Notes under the pieces: generated by a model
Seen by the model: only the letters and a program-made list of their open reading frames with translations
What the model was told of the DNA's origin: nothing
The model's database searches: none
Position numbers and translations under genes: made by a program
In this document: positions 35,528 to 44,644 of the stretch, in pieces
Numbering within the stretch: the first letter of the stretch is position 1
How the letters are laid out: the number at the start of each line of letters is the position of its first letter
Assembly (NCBI RefSeq): GCF_026625825.1
Contig: NZ_CP113065.1
Span: 930,001-994,000 of the forward strand
DNA length: 64,000 nt
Reading direction: 5' to 3'
Origin: Pseudoxanthomonas sp. SL93
GTDB lineage: Bacteria > Pseudomonadota > Gammaproteobacteria > Xanthomonadales > Xanthomonadaceae

Positions 35528-36439
35528 CTAGGGTTCATCTGAGCCCACCTCAGTGGGCATTGATCGAAGATATATCCAAAGCGCACTGAGCTCCTCATCG
35601 CTCGACTGGCCGATTGCCCGCCACGGCATATAGCGGCCATCGATGGCCGTGCCGTCGGGACGTTTGCCCGTTCGCATCGCGCGCAGGAAGTCCTCGCGGG
35701 TCCATGCCGCGAAGCGCTCATTGGACGGCGTCAAATTGGATGCCAGAGGCGCGGCGGGCCCCCCGTGCGACATCCTGCCGCCCGCCAGATTGGGCTGGTG
35801 GCAGCCCGTGCACAGCTGGGCCAGATGACGCCCTTGCTCGAAGGTACCGCCCGTCGGCTCCAGGGCGATAGCCGGCACGCGGTGATCGATACGCTCCGCC
35901 GACAGGAACCCGTCCAGGCCTCCCGTCGCCAACAGACTCCGGGCCACCGGTCCAAGGGAACTGCGCGGTATTGGCGCTTTCGCGCGAGGCAAACTTGCCA
36001 CGTAAGCGGACATCGCTTCGATCTCCCTGCGGCTCAGACTGGCGAATTGCGCCGAAGGCATCATCAACAGAGACCTCCCGCGTGCATCCACGCCATGGTG
36101 CAAGGCCCGGTACATGCGCTCGTGCAGGGCACGCGGCGACTCGCCCTGGCGAAGCCCCAGGGGGGTGCCGACGATGCGAGCAAAGGGCTGCTCATCAATT
36201 ACGACCTTGCCGGCCAACGCCTCGCCATGGCAATCCATGCAGCCACGCGAGCGCACCAGCTCTTGTCCGCGAGCTGCCAGCATGACGTCGGGAGCTTCCA
36301 ATGACACGTCCGCTGGGTACGTCCGACGCAGGCGGGCTTCGCTCGCTGCGTAGACGAAGATCACGCACAAGGCTGACAGCGCCGTGATAACGAGCAAGAC
36401 GCGAACGGACCAACGGCCAAGCAGCTTGAATGAATGCAC
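35528..36439 (-). CDS. Membrane-anchored dihaem cytochrome c
   Basis: About 303 residues from a GTG at 36439; the open frame runs to 36670 but with no plausible start or composition. One N-terminal membrane helix (WSVRVLLVITALSALCVIFV) anchors two cytochrome c domains with haem sites CMDCH (SRGCMDCHGEALAG) and CTGCH (QLCTGCHQPNLAGG). Probable distal Met ligands lie in SLLMMPSAQFASLS and DGRYMPWRAIG. Such proteins carry electrons in the periplasm, often from a dehydrogenase to the respiratory chain. It is divergent from the sensor kinase at 36617. Confidence 0.85.
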   Translation of the reverse strand: MHSFKLLGRWSVRVLLVITALSALCVIFVYAASEARLRRTYPADVSLEAPDVMLAARGQELVRSRGCMDCHGEALAGKVVIDEQPFARIVGTPLGLRQGESPRALHERMYRALHHGVDARGRSLLMMPSAQFASLSRREIEAMSAYVASLPRAKAPIPRSSLGPVARSLLATGGLDGFLSAERIDHRVPAIALEPTGGTFEQGRHLAQLCTGCHQPNLAGGRMSHGGPAAPLASNLTPSNERFAAWTREDFLRAMRTGKRPDGTAIDGRYMPWRAIGQSSDEELSALWIYLRSMPTEVGSDEP

Positions 36440-36616
36440 GGAGCACCGGGAGCAGGGGAGTGGCGCACAGGCTCGCAGGCGGCGATGGCCCCTGCCACAC
36501 CCCCCGGTGGGTGATGAACACCCGCCGAAGACAGGTAGCGTCCCGCGCTTTGGCAAGGTCTGAGCCCACCGGCTCCAGGCGTACCATGCGCGCACGCCCA
36601 GGCCGGACCGCTTTCC

Positions 36617-38269
36617 ATGCCCGTTTCCGTTCCTGAATTGATGCACGAGCCCGACCCCGCCCGCGCGCACCTCGCGCTGCTTACCCAGATGATCGAAGAC
36701 ATCTCCGGCGAGCTGGCGCTGGCGCCGCTACTCGACCGCCTGGTCGAGCGCGCCTGCCATCTGATAGGCGCTGACGACGGCCTCATTGGCCTGTACGATA
36801 GCGACGCCGATGTCATCCGTACCGTCAGCAGTCACAACATCCCCCCCGACCAGTTGGCCGACGCAGTGCCGCGGGGCCACGGCCTGACCGGATACGTCCT
36901 CGCCGAGGGTCGTGCGTATCGCGGTTATTACGACCAACTTCCGTCCACGCCGCGCGACGCACCGCCCGGCATGTACGTCATCGGCATGCCCGTCCATGCG
37001 CGTAAGCAACTCGTCGGCGTGTTCGGCGTAGGCGTGCATGACGGGCGCACCCTGGGTCAAGAAGCACAGGACATGCTGGCGCTGTTCGCTCGCCATGCCG
37101 GGGTGGCCATCGACAACGCACGACGATATGCGGAAGAGACGCGCCGTGCCGCGCGTTTTGCGCTCATCGCGCGCGTGGCCGCCATCGGGGCGTCCGGTCC
37201 CGACCTGGATTCACTGCTTCAACAGGCCGCCGACGCAATCCACGAAACGCTCGAGTACCCCAACGTGGATATTCCGCTGCTGGACCCTTGCATGCCCGAT
37301 ACCCTGGTCATCCGTATCCGCGGCGGCACCTACAAACAACTGATACGCCATGAGGACCGCTTGCCGATCGATCGCGGCATCATGGGCGCCGCCGTGCGCG
37401 AGCGGCGCACACAGCTGGTCAATGACGTAGCGCGCGATCCACGCTATGTCACGCCGCCGGGTGTGGTGCCGCCAGCGGCCGAGCTCGCGGTGCCAATCCT
37501 GCACGGCAGCGAGGTACTGGGTGCCCTGAACGTGGAGGGTGACCTGCACTTCGACGAGCTTGATCGCACCAGCCTGGAGATCGTTGCCGAGCATCTCGGC
37601 GTGGCTATCGTCAACGCGCGGCTGCATGAGGAATCCACCCGGGCCGCCATTCTCGAGGAACGGCAGCGGCTGGCGCGCGAACTGCACGACAACGTCACCC
37701 AGATCCTGTCCTCGATGAGCCTGATCACCCAGTCACTTGCGCAGGCTTGGCGCCAGGACGCTGACGAAGGCGCGCGCCGGATCGAGCGCCTGGGCGAGCT
37801 CTCGCGCTTGGCCTTCGGCGAGATGCGTGGCCTGCTGCAGGAACTCTCTCCGGACAAGCGCCCGCGCCAGCGCCCCCGGGGAACGCTGGAGCAGCGGCTG
37901 GTGCCCTTGCTGGCGGCCATGGCGCCCGACCACGTTCGGTTGGTGATACGCACGGACGGCGTGCTGCCCCAGGAAGAAGCGCATGAAGATGCTGTCGTGC
38001 GGCTTTGCCAGGAAGCCGTCTCCAACGCCGTTCGCCACGGCGCACCGTCCTCCATCGGCATCCGTGCGCGACTGAGTCAGGACCGCCTGCTGTTGACCAT
38101 CATCGATGATGGCCGAGGCATGCCTGCCAACGTGCGCCGGGGCATGGGGCTCGACAATATGCGCCGCCGCGTAGCTGAACTGGGAGGGAGGCTGCAGATA
38201 TCGCCCCGCCAGCCAAGCGGCACGCGGATCCGCGCGATTCTGCCGCGCGCCGACAGGGTGATGCCATGA
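36617..38269 (+). CDS. GAF-domain sensor histidine kinase (NarL-system type)
   Basis: 550 residues, soluble. Two GAF-like domains (about 40-165 and 190-330, with GLTGYVLAEGRAYRGYY and AELAVPILHGSEVLGALNV) precede a HisKA_3 domain with the phospho-acceptor in ERQRLARELHDNVTQILSSM (His357). The ATPase domain shows AVSNAVRHGAPSS, IDDGRGMPANV and GMGLDNMRRRVAEL. The stop overlaps the next ATG by 4 bp, so the two genes form a two-component system. The GAF domains imply a small-molecule or redox signal that cannot be named from sequence. Confidence 0.9.
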   Translation: MPVSVPELMHEPDPARAHLALLTQMIEDISGELALAPLLDRLVERACHLIGADDGLIGLYDSDADVIRTVSSHNIPPDQLADAVPRGHGLTGYVLAEGRAYRGYYDQLPSTPRDAPPGMYVIGMPVHARKQLVGVFGVGVHDGRTLGQEAQDMLALFARHAGVAIDNARRYAEETRRAARFALIARVAAIGASGPDLDSLLQQAADAIHETLEYPNVDIPLLDPCMPDTLVIRIRGGTYKQLIRHEDRLPIDRGIMGAAVRERRTQLVNDVARDPRYVTPPGVVPPAAELAVPILHGSEVLGALNVEGDLHFDELDRTSLEIVAEHLGVAIVNARLHEESTRAAILEERQRLARELHDNVTQILSSMSLITQSLAQAWRQDADEGARRIERLGELSRLAFGEMRGLLQELSPDKRPRQRPRGTLEQRLVPLLAAMAPDHVRLVIRTDGVLPQEEAHEDAVVRLCQEAVSNAVRHGAPSSIGIRARLSQDRLLLTIIDDGRGMPANVRRGMGLDNMRRRVAELGGRLQISPRQPSGTRIRAILPRADRVMP

Positions 38270-38907
38270 CCGACACGATCCGCATTCTACTGGTGGATGA
38301 TCACGCAGTGGTTCGCGAAGGACTGCGCGGACTGCTGGAGCAGCAGCCTGACATGGTCATCATCGGCGAGGCCGGTGATGGCGCGGCCGCCCTGCGCGCC
38401 GCTGCCGCTGCAAGCCCCGACGTGGTAATCCTGGACATGAAAATGCCGGGCGCCACCCCCTCGGACACCATCGCCGGCTTGCGTACTGCATGTCCCAAAG
38501 CCCAGGTGCTGGTGTTCACCAGCTATGCCGAGGACAGCCAGGTGCGCGACGCGCTGACCGCGGGCGCGAGTGGTTACCTGCTCAAGGATGCGATGCGCGA
38601 AGATCTGATCCGTGCGGTACGTGAGGTGCATGCGGGGCGTGCGTGGCTAGACCCACAAGCGCAGCGTCAGATGCTCGACTGGATGCGCCGGCCCCCCTCA
38701 GTACTGGAAAGCCTGACCGAGCGGGAACGCTCCGTGCTCGTGCTGCTGGCTGAGGGCCACAGCAACAAGCACATCGCGCGCAGGCTTTCGCTGACCGAGG
38801 GCACCGTGAAAGGGTATGTCAGCCAAGTGTTGGACAAGCTGGGCGTGTCCGACCGTACGCAGGCCGCGCTGTTGGCGCACCGCGAGGGTCTGGTGACACG
38901 CCCATGA
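38266..38907 (+). CDS. NarL-family response regulator
   Basis: 213 residues. Receiver: LLVDDHAVVREGLRGLLEQQ, phospho-acceptor Asp in VVILDMKMPGA, Lys in GYLLKDAMRED. Output: LuxR-type HTH (LTERERSVLVLLAEGHSNKH and ARRLSLTEGTVKGYVSQVLD). Its ATG lies in the stop of the kinase gene, so it is the cognate regulator. Targets are unknown; the divergent cytochrome gene is one candidate. Confidence 0.92.
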   Translation: MTDTIRILLVDDHAVVREGLRGLLEQQPDMVIIGEAGDGAAALRAAAAASPDVVILDMKMPGATPSDTIAGLRTACPKAQVLVFTSYAEDSQVRDALTAGASGYLLKDAMREDLIRAVREVHAGRAWLDPQAQRQMLDWMRRPPSVLESLTERERSVLVLLAEGHSNKHIARRLSLTEGTVKGYVSQVLDKLGVSDRTQAALLAHREGLVTRP

Positions 38908-38917
38908 CGCGGATCCG

Positions 38918-39874
38918 TCACCTCGCCAGCATCGCTTCGATATGCGCGCGCGCCAATCGCCATGCGGGTCCCCCGGCAACCAGGTCGAAGTGACCTGCAT
39001 CGGTGATATCCACGCGCTGCACGTCCACCCCGTCTGGCACCGCACGCGCATAGTCGTGCGCTACATGCGGCGGCACCAACCGATCCAACGTTCCGCTCAC
39101 CATGATCACTCGCACGTTGTTGCCACCGATGCGGGTCGGTGAGGTGTCGGCGTAGACATCGGGCCGGGTTGCATCCGGCAGGCCCACCAGACGCCCGCCA
39201 ATGTCCTCCCCGCAGATGCCAGGGATGAGCGGCGCGTAGCGTTCCAGATCGCCGATGCCTCCCAGCACCACGACGCGCTTAGGCACCAGCGACGCAGGTC
39301 CGCGCAAAGCACTGCTGCGAGCCAGTCGGTCCCGACCGGCGGCCCACAGCGCGAGGTGACCTCCTGCCGAATGACCCACGGCTGCCAGGTGGTCAAGATC
39401 CAAGGGATAGCTGCGCGCGAGTTTCCGCAGATGATCGAACCCGTTGGCGACATCCTCGTAGGTTCCGGGATATCCGCCGCCGTCCTCGTTCGCCCTGCGG
39501 TATCCGATGTTCCACACCGCGATGCCGCGCTCGGCAAGGTCCGCGCCCAAGTGGCGCAGCTGCTCGCGTCCTGCCGTACGGCTGCTCCAGCAGCCACCAT
39601 GCAACAGCACCACCACCGGAAACGGGCCCGACCCGCGTGGCAGGAAAAGGTCACCCTGCTGGGTCGGTGCCTCGCCGTACGCCAGCACCGCATGCGGCTG
39701 CGGGCGCGGAATACGCATGAAGCCTGGTATATCCAGAGGTTCGACCTGCGTCCTGGGGTGTGCCGACGGCGTCGAAGACGCATCCGCAGCGCGTACGGGC
39801 GTGATGAGCACCGCGCCCAATGCCAGCGCCAAGCCGCCCAGGCCGCGGCCGCGCCCGTCCTGAGGCGTACGCAT
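38918..39874 (-). CDS. Secreted alpha/beta hydrolase (BD-FAE-like)
   Basis: 318 residues. The N-terminus (GLGGLALALGAVLITPVRAA) is a signal peptide. The hydrolase core shows the oxyanion motif VVVLLHGGCWSSRTA and the nucleophile elbow AAVGHSAGGHLALWAAG. The acid and His probably lie in SGTLDRLVPPHVA and TDAGHFDLV. HGG followed by GHSAGG is typical of esterase-like BD-FAE hydrolases. The ATG overlaps the stop of the upstream serine hydrolase (TGATG), so the two are an operon and perhaps process the same compound. Confidence 0.85.
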   Translation of the reverse strand: MRTPQDGRGRGLGGLALALGAVLITPVRAADASSTPSAHPRTQVEPLDIPGFMRIPRPQPHAVLAYGEAPTQQGDLFLPRGSGPFPVVVLLHGGCWSSRTAGREQLRHLGADLAERGIAVWNIGYRRANEDGGGYPGTYEDVANGFDHLRKLARSYPLDLDHLAAVGHSAGGHLALWAAGRDRLARSSALRGPASLVPKRVVVLGGIGDLERYAPLIPGICGEDIGGRLVGLPDATRPDVYADTSPTRIGGNNVRVIMVSGTLDRLVPPHVAHDYARAVPDGVDVQRVDITDAGHFDLVAGGPAWRLARAHIEAMLAR

Positions 39875-42042
39875 CACCCTTCTCCCTGGCGGGCCATGGC
39901 CTTGGTCGCATCCGCGCGTTCGAAGACATAGCGATGCTGCGATTCCAGCAACACCAGGCGCGCACCTTGCGGTGAATCTTCCACGATCAGCTCATATCCA
40001 TCGGTGCCGGGGTCGACCGTGACCAGCGTGCTGGTGCCGTCGCTGTTGTGCCGGGTTCCCACTTCGCTGCGCCATTCGCCGAAATCGACGATGGTCCTGC
40101 CGCCTTCGCGGCGCAGCTCCATTGGCCCCAGCAGGGCATTGCGATACGTGCCTTCAAGCGTGTCCACGACAGGCGCCGGCGCCGGCACGGTGAGAGAGCG
40201 ACGCTCAGCGGCGGCACTGGTGGAAAGCCGTGCCGCGGCAGCCGCCAGCTCGCCGGCCGCCATCGGCCTGCCGTCGAAAAGGACTTCCAGCAGGCGCCTG
40301 CGCATCAGGCCCATCAGCGCGGCACCGTTGTCGGCGTTTGTCAGCAGCACAATGCCCACATCATGTTCGGGCAACCACAGCATGCCCGTCTGGTAGCCCG
40401 GCATGGAGCCGCCGTGCTGCACGCTGCGCACGCCTCCACTGCGATCGATCACCAAACCCATGCCATAGGAGGCCTCCGCGCCCAACGCCACCTGCGGTGC
40501 CCAACGCGCCAGCAGCGCATCCGCCCCCACATAGCGTTTTCCATCGGGGAGTCGACCCCGTGCGAGTTCAACAGAGACGAACCGCAACATGTCCTCGACG
40601 TTGCTCCATGCACCGCCTGCCGGGCGGACAGGCACGATCGAGCGGTTTACGCCCAGGTCCACCAGCGCCACGCGGCCCTGTGCATCCCAGGCATGCGGAC
40701 TGGCGTGGTTGCCGGCCAGGGCCTGGTCGAAATCGAAAGTAGTGCTGCGCATGCCCAGCGGCGCGAAAACTTCTTCGTGCATCGCGTTGTCGTAGCCGTT
40801 GCCGAGGGGCTGGTCGGGGTGGGCTATACGCGCACCCAGATAGCCCCCCGCGGCAGCGAGCGGATTGGAATACTGGTAAAGCTGTCCGAATGCAGTGGTG
40901 GGGACGACGTCGCGCAGGTCGGCCACCACGTCTTCGGCATCCCGGCCAGTGAACTCCATCAGCCACGGGTAGTCCTGGCGCGGCAGCCCAGTACAGGCGC
41001 ACAGCAGGTGCCGCACTTCGATCTTCCGGCTCGCGTCGTCGCTTCCCAGCCGGAACGACGGCCAAGCACGTACCACGGGCATATCCCACTGCAGGCGGCC
41101 TGCGTCGACCATTCGCGCCAGCATCATGGTGGTCATGGCCTTGGTATTGGACGCCACCAGGAAAAGTGTCTTCTCATCGACCGTTTCCGGTGACCCTTCG
41201 GCACGTAGACCCTGGCCGCCGGCATAGACCACGCGGCCACCCTGCAGCAAGCCCATAGCGACGCCGGGAATGCCCAGTTGTTGACGCGCATCAGCAATGA
41301 AGGCATTGAGTTGGCGGACCTCCGCCTCTCCCAGCTGTCGGGGAATCCGCCCCTCGAAGGATTCGCGCACGTGGCCGGTCGGCATGATGCGCCCATTGAT
41401 GAGCGCCAACTGGCTGCGCCTGCGATCGGCGACGTCCAAGGGCATGTCCACGAAGAAGACGGTCCAAGCGCCATCGCGACCGAATACGCTGGCGGACAGC
41501 AGACGGTTCTGCGCAGCGGGGGTGTCGTAGCGGTAGCTGGCGATCTGTGTCCACCCGTCGCGTGCGGCGCCGGGCGTGGACAGCCGCAGGGGAGCGTCGG
41601 GCGTACGACCAAGACGCGACCAAGCATCCGCGAGCGCCGCATCCGCCGTCGAGCCGCGCGCGTCCACTGCCGCCACCCAGGCATTGGCTTCCGGTGGCGA
41701 GAGCCAAGTCACATCGCCACCGCTGTGCAGCGTCCAGCCTGCGGGTGCTAGGAAACGCGTACCCACCTGTGTAGTCACTTCGGTATCGTGCGCCAGCTTG
41801 GACGCGCCAGCAGTAGATAATGATGCGTGCGGCTCGATGGCTCGGGCTGCGAAGACGACTGTCGCGGTGACACTGGCCAACAGAAGCGCCCCAAGCAGCT
41901 GACGCTTGCGGTTGATATCGGTAGCGCGGCGCCGGAGCTTCACGCGGGTGATTGAGGGCTGACCATCGCTGCCAAGCGTGTTTGCGATGGGCTGCGAGGA
42001 AATCGATGGATCGTCGACGGTTCGAGAATCAGGGGAATGCAT
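39874..42042 (-). CDS. Membrane-anchored beta-lactamase-fold serine hydrolase
   Basis: 722 residues. A cytoplasmic N-terminus and one membrane helix (QLLGALLLASVTATVVFAAR) are followed by a unique region (about 70-230) and a class C beta-lactamase/D-alanyl peptidase domain. Catalytic motifs are SxxK (FLVASNTKAMTTMML), YxN (GQLYQYSNPLAAAGG) and HxG (VQHGGSMPGYQTG). A small C-terminal beta domain ends the protein. Such proteins act in the periplasm as esterases, peptidases or lactamases. It is first in an operon with the hydrolase at 38918. No antibiotic resistance role can be assigned. Confidence 0.87.
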   Translation of the reverse strand: MHSPDSRTVDDPSISSQPIANTLGSDGQPSITRVKLRRRATDINRKRQLLGALLLASVTATVVFAARAIEPHASLSTAGASKLAHDTEVTTQVGTRFLAPAGWTLHSGGDVTWLSPPEANAWVAAVDARGSTADAALADAWSRLGRTPDAPLRLSTPGAARDGWTQIASYRYDTPAAQNRLLSASVFGRDGAWTVFFVDMPLDVADRRRSQLALINGRIMPTGHVRESFEGRIPRQLGEAEVRQLNAFIADARQQLGIPGVAMGLLQGGRVVYAGGQGLRAEGSPETVDEKTLFLVASNTKAMTTMMLARMVDAGRLQWDMPVVRAWPSFRLGSDDASRKIEVRHLLCACTGLPRQDYPWLMEFTGRDAEDVVADLRDVVPTTAFGQLYQYSNPLAAAGGYLGARIAHPDQPLGNGYDNAMHEEVFAPLGMRSTTFDFDQALAGNHASPHAWDAQGRVALVDLGVNRSIVPVRPAGGAWSNVEDMLRFVSVELARGRLPDGKRYVGADALLARWAPQVALGAEASYGMGLVIDRSGGVRSVQHGGSMPGYQTGMLWLPEHDVGIVLLTNADNGAALMGLMRRRLLEVLFDGRPMAAGELAAAAARLSTSAAAERRSLTVPAPAPVVDTLEGTYRNALLGPMELRREGGRTIVDFGEWRSEVGTRHNSDGTSTLVTVDPGTDGYELIVEDSPQGARLVLLESQHRYVFERADATKAMARQGEG

Positions 42043-42372
42043 GAGCGTTATCCGGGGGAGGGCCGGGAAAGCTTGCGTCCCGCAGGCATCCGCGCTCCAG
42101 CGTCCTTCGTCGGGTCCGTACGCTAACTGTCGTCATGGCACGCTGCCCCAATGGGGCGCACCGTGACCCCGCTAGGGGTTAGTTGCCAGATTTGTTCTCA
42201 CATTGGCGGCCTGCTGCGGAGGGCTCATTCAATCAGCAGTGGCTCTGGAAGAATGGTTTCATGGGACTTTTGATCTATGCATCAATCTCACCTTGGAACC
42301 GCTGCGGCGATCACCGTGCTGGAATGGCCGACGATGAGGCGCACGCCTTCTTCACCACCCCTGTTGAATGCC
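42043..42372. other. No gene recognised
   Basis: About 330 bp between the divergent promoter side of the serine hydrolase and the 3' end of the lipoprotein gene at 42373. The one open frame on the plus strand (42183-42449) has poor composition and overlaps the lipoprotein gene antisense, so I do not call it. Confidence 0.45.
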
Positions 42373-42690
42373 CTAAGGGATTCGCGTTTCGTCTTTGGCT
42401 GCCGAGTCCGCTCCAGTCGAAGCCCGGTCAGTGGCGTCTTCCTGCTTGATGCACTGGTCCAGCATGGCGCCGGTCAACCCATTGCAGCGTGCCGGAACTG
42501 CCGGCCGCATACTCTGATCCATCGTTGCGTCCGTAGCTGGGGCGGGCGCCATGCTGCCGGCATTGCTTCCGGCATTCTCACCAGGCGGACTGCTGACTTC
42601 CTGGCTATCCAAGGACACCGTGGGATCGTCGCGGCGGTCGCAGCCGGCCAGCAGGACTAGGAACGCAGCGGCGTAGAGTAGGGTTCTCAT
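42373..42690 (-). CDS. Small lipoprotein of unknown function
   Basis: 105 residues. The start MRTLLYAAAFLVLLAGCDRR carries a lipobox (LAGC), with GAGGAGAAC upstream of ATG 42690. The mature part is Ser/Ala/Asp-rich and looks disordered, with a conserved-looking end (ARCNGLTGAMLDQCIKQEDA) holding two cysteines that could pair. It stands alone. No family is recognised. Confidence 0.75.
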   Translation of the reverse strand: MRTLLYAAAFLVLLAGCDRRDDPTVSLDSQEVSSPPGENAGSNAGSMAPAPATDATMDQSMRPAVPARCNGLTGAMLDQCIKQEDATDRASTGADSAAKDETRIP

Positions 42691-42772
42691 TGATGTTCTC
42701 CTCGAAGGACCACCAAGAGAGCATGTCCGTGGTGACAACAGGGTGCACACCTGACTTCGCTTGCCCTACGAC

Positions 42773-43495
42773 CTAGTCATCTTCCCAGTCTTCGTCTTCG
42801 TCCGTCGGTTCGGGGCCCTTCTCAGCCGGATCGACCGGCTCAAGAAGCGTGTAGTCGTCCACATCGGCCTTCGCAATGGCGCGCCCCACGGTGTAGCTCT
42901 CCAAGGAGGGGACGTGGGCATGTCGAAGCAGTGAGCGGGGGCTGGAGATGGAGCCGGTCAGCCAACGGATAGCGTTCTTGCCCTCAAGGAAAATAGGGCC
43001 GTCCTGAGTTAGAGGCGACGGGATGGCCAGGTTGGGGGCGGTCAGCACCGCGAAGCTGAGAAGTGAGGTCCCATCCTCGCCTTCCCAGCGCTCCCAGAGG
43101 CCGGCAGCCAACAATGCCGATCCGTCCCGCGTCTGGATGAAGTGGGGCCACGGCGGCTTTCGCTGGCGGTCCCATTTGAAGTAGCCGGACATAGGAACCA
43201 GGCAATGCCGCTCCTTCCATGCCTGGGCGAAGATTCGGCTCTTCGGGGCCCTTTCAAGGCGCGCGGTGACGGTTGTGTAGTGCGTCGTGGGCTCTTTGGA
43301 CCAGCGGGGCACGAGACCCCAGACCATATCGATCAGGACGACCAGGCGGTTGTCCGTCATTGCGATCACGTTGGCCGGCTTTCCCTTGCCAATGTTGTAT
43401 CTGTCCTGATCGTCTGCGATCGCCTGCGCAATGGCTTCAGGGATGGACTCCGCCAGTTGGTCCCGGTCGGCAATGGCCTGAGCGAATCGACGCAT
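42773..43495 (-). CDS. Degenerate SRAP-domain (YedK/HMCES-like) protein
   Basis: 240 residues with the SRAP fold pattern: RFAQAIAD, RYNIGKGKPANVIAM, VWGLVPRWSK, RLERAPKSRIFAQAWKERHC, then LVPMSGYFKW and LSFAVLTAPNLAIPSPL. Active YedK proteins begin MCGRF; this one begins MRRF, so the catalytic Cys2 is missing. The usual glutamate of the GFYEW motif is Lys (GYFKW), and the catalytic His is replaced (PSPL). Active members crosslink to abasic sites in single-stranded DNA and later reverse it. This copy should be unable to crosslink but might still bind DNA. A Glu/Asp-rich tail ends the protein. Confidence 0.82.
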   Translation of the reverse strand: MRRFAQAIADRDQLAESIPEAIAQAIADDQDRYNIGKGKPANVIAMTDNRLVVLIDMVWGLVPRWSKEPTTHYTTVTARLERAPKSRIFAQAWKERHCLVPMSGYFKWDRQRKPPWPHFIQTRDGSALLAAGLWERWEGEDGTSLLSFAVLTAPNLAIPSPLTQDGPIFLEGKNAIRWLTGSISSPRSLLRHAHVPSLESYTVGRAIAKADVDDYTLLEPVDPAEKGPEPTDEDEDWEDD

Positions 43496-43833
43496 TCTGA
43501 AAGCCTAACCGCTGACGCGTGAGTTTAAGATTCACCGAGCAGCAAAAGGCCGGACGAGGAGTAACCCAACCACGCAGGGAGGTGTGTTCGCCAGGAAACC
43601 GCATCATGGAATATCAGTTGGACGCGCCTTGCGGCCACTCCCCTTACCGAGAACAAGCCTCTCAACACCTTGACCGATGAGGTGGGCCTCGTTGTCGTCT
43701 GTTCGCAGGTCTAAGAAGGTGCTTGGCAGGAGCCGTGGAGATGGGCGTAATTGGGTCAGGTCAGCGCTTGGCCAGATAGTGGTATTTGCCGGAAGGCCCA
43801 ATTGCGAGATGACAGAAATTGTCCGCGATGGCC

Positions 43834-43965
43834 CTATCTGAGAAGGCGGCCTGGCGGATTGTCTCTTGTGCACTGTGCTTGAAAACATCCCACCAGATTG
43901 GCCACGGAGGGGTGTTCGCTCATGTCCATCAGGCAGGGCAGGGCGATGCCCCGTTCCCTCAGCAA
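43834..43965 (-). pseudogene. C-terminal remnant of tyrosine integrase
   Basis: Read on the minus strand the sequence gives RGIALPCLMDMSEHPSVANL then VGCFQAQ and ends NPPGRLLR-stop. This aligns with the integrase C-terminus at 63014 (VPLPAVMAMTEHRSVASVIG, YFQAG, ENPAARLLK). The catalytic Tyr is replaced by Cys and nothing upstream is intact, so it is a scar of a third copy. Confidence 0.75.
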
Positions 43966-44029
43966 GTGACGATCAGGCAGTCTTTCACCGCAGACGAGAT
44001 GAGGCGGCTAGCGAACGAGCGCAGGCTCC

Positions 44030-44332
44030 TTAGCAACATTCAAGGGGGCGAAAAATCGCGTCATCGCTTGTGCTCTGAGGGACGCCGTACTTCTCGAACA
44101 AGAGGCGACGCTGTCGTACCCACTGCGTAGCCCATCCGGCACCCTGAGATGGCGAGCGGAATGCAACCTGATGGCGTGCGTCGGGCTCACCAGCGAGGAG
44201 CGCACCAACCCAACCTTCGCCGACCTTGGAGATCCGAATGACCTCTTGACCCCGAAACAGCAAGGTCCACAAGTCGTCTTCAATAAGCCACGAAAAGCCG
44301 TCCGGCAACGGTGTTTTTGGGATGACGTTCAC
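44030..44332 (-). CDS. Hypothetical protein, 100 residues
   Basis: A GTG start at 44332 has a strong AGGAGA 5-6 bp upstream. The protein reads PLPDGFSWLIEDDLWTLLFR at the start and VIRISKVGEGWVGALLAGEP in the middle. It looks like a small beta-rich soluble protein and has no signal peptide. The end is Cys-Cys. No family is recognised. Confidence 0.6.
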   Translation of the reverse strand: MNVIPKTPLPDGFSWLIEDDLWTLLFRGQEVIRISKVGEGWVGALLAGEPDARHQVAFRSPSQGAGWATQWVRQRRLLFEKYGVPQSTSDDAIFRPLECC

Positions 44333-44644
44333 GATTTTCTCCTCGCGTGAACCGGGTGGAGAAAATATACGTAAGCGACGTTTTGCGGGCGTGATGTTGC
44401 GGGTTGTGGTGGAAGACCTACGCAGAGGCCTTATCCAGCGTGGTTACCCATGCGCCGGACGTGCCAGTCGACCAAGACTATTGCGGTTGCTGGCAGAACC
44501 CCTCCCTTCCATTGTGAGCCCCTATCCACAGCCCCACCCAGCTGCAGCACTTTCGTGCGGCGGTGAGGTCCCCCGTGGTTGGGCTGTGTCCGCTCTTGCC
44601 CAGCCGTGATAACCTGTTAACCGTATTTTTCAAGGTTACTTGCC

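Noticed and set aside
39874..42042. Serine hydrolase as an antibiotic resistance beta-lactamase
   Set aside because: It has the fold motifs but also a large extra N-terminal region and a hydrolase partner gene, which fit an esterase or peptidase better.
43604..43888. Open frame of 94 residues on the minus strand
   Set aside because: Poor composition and no ribosome site; it overlaps in another frame the integrase remnant at 43834-43965, which explains the sequence better.
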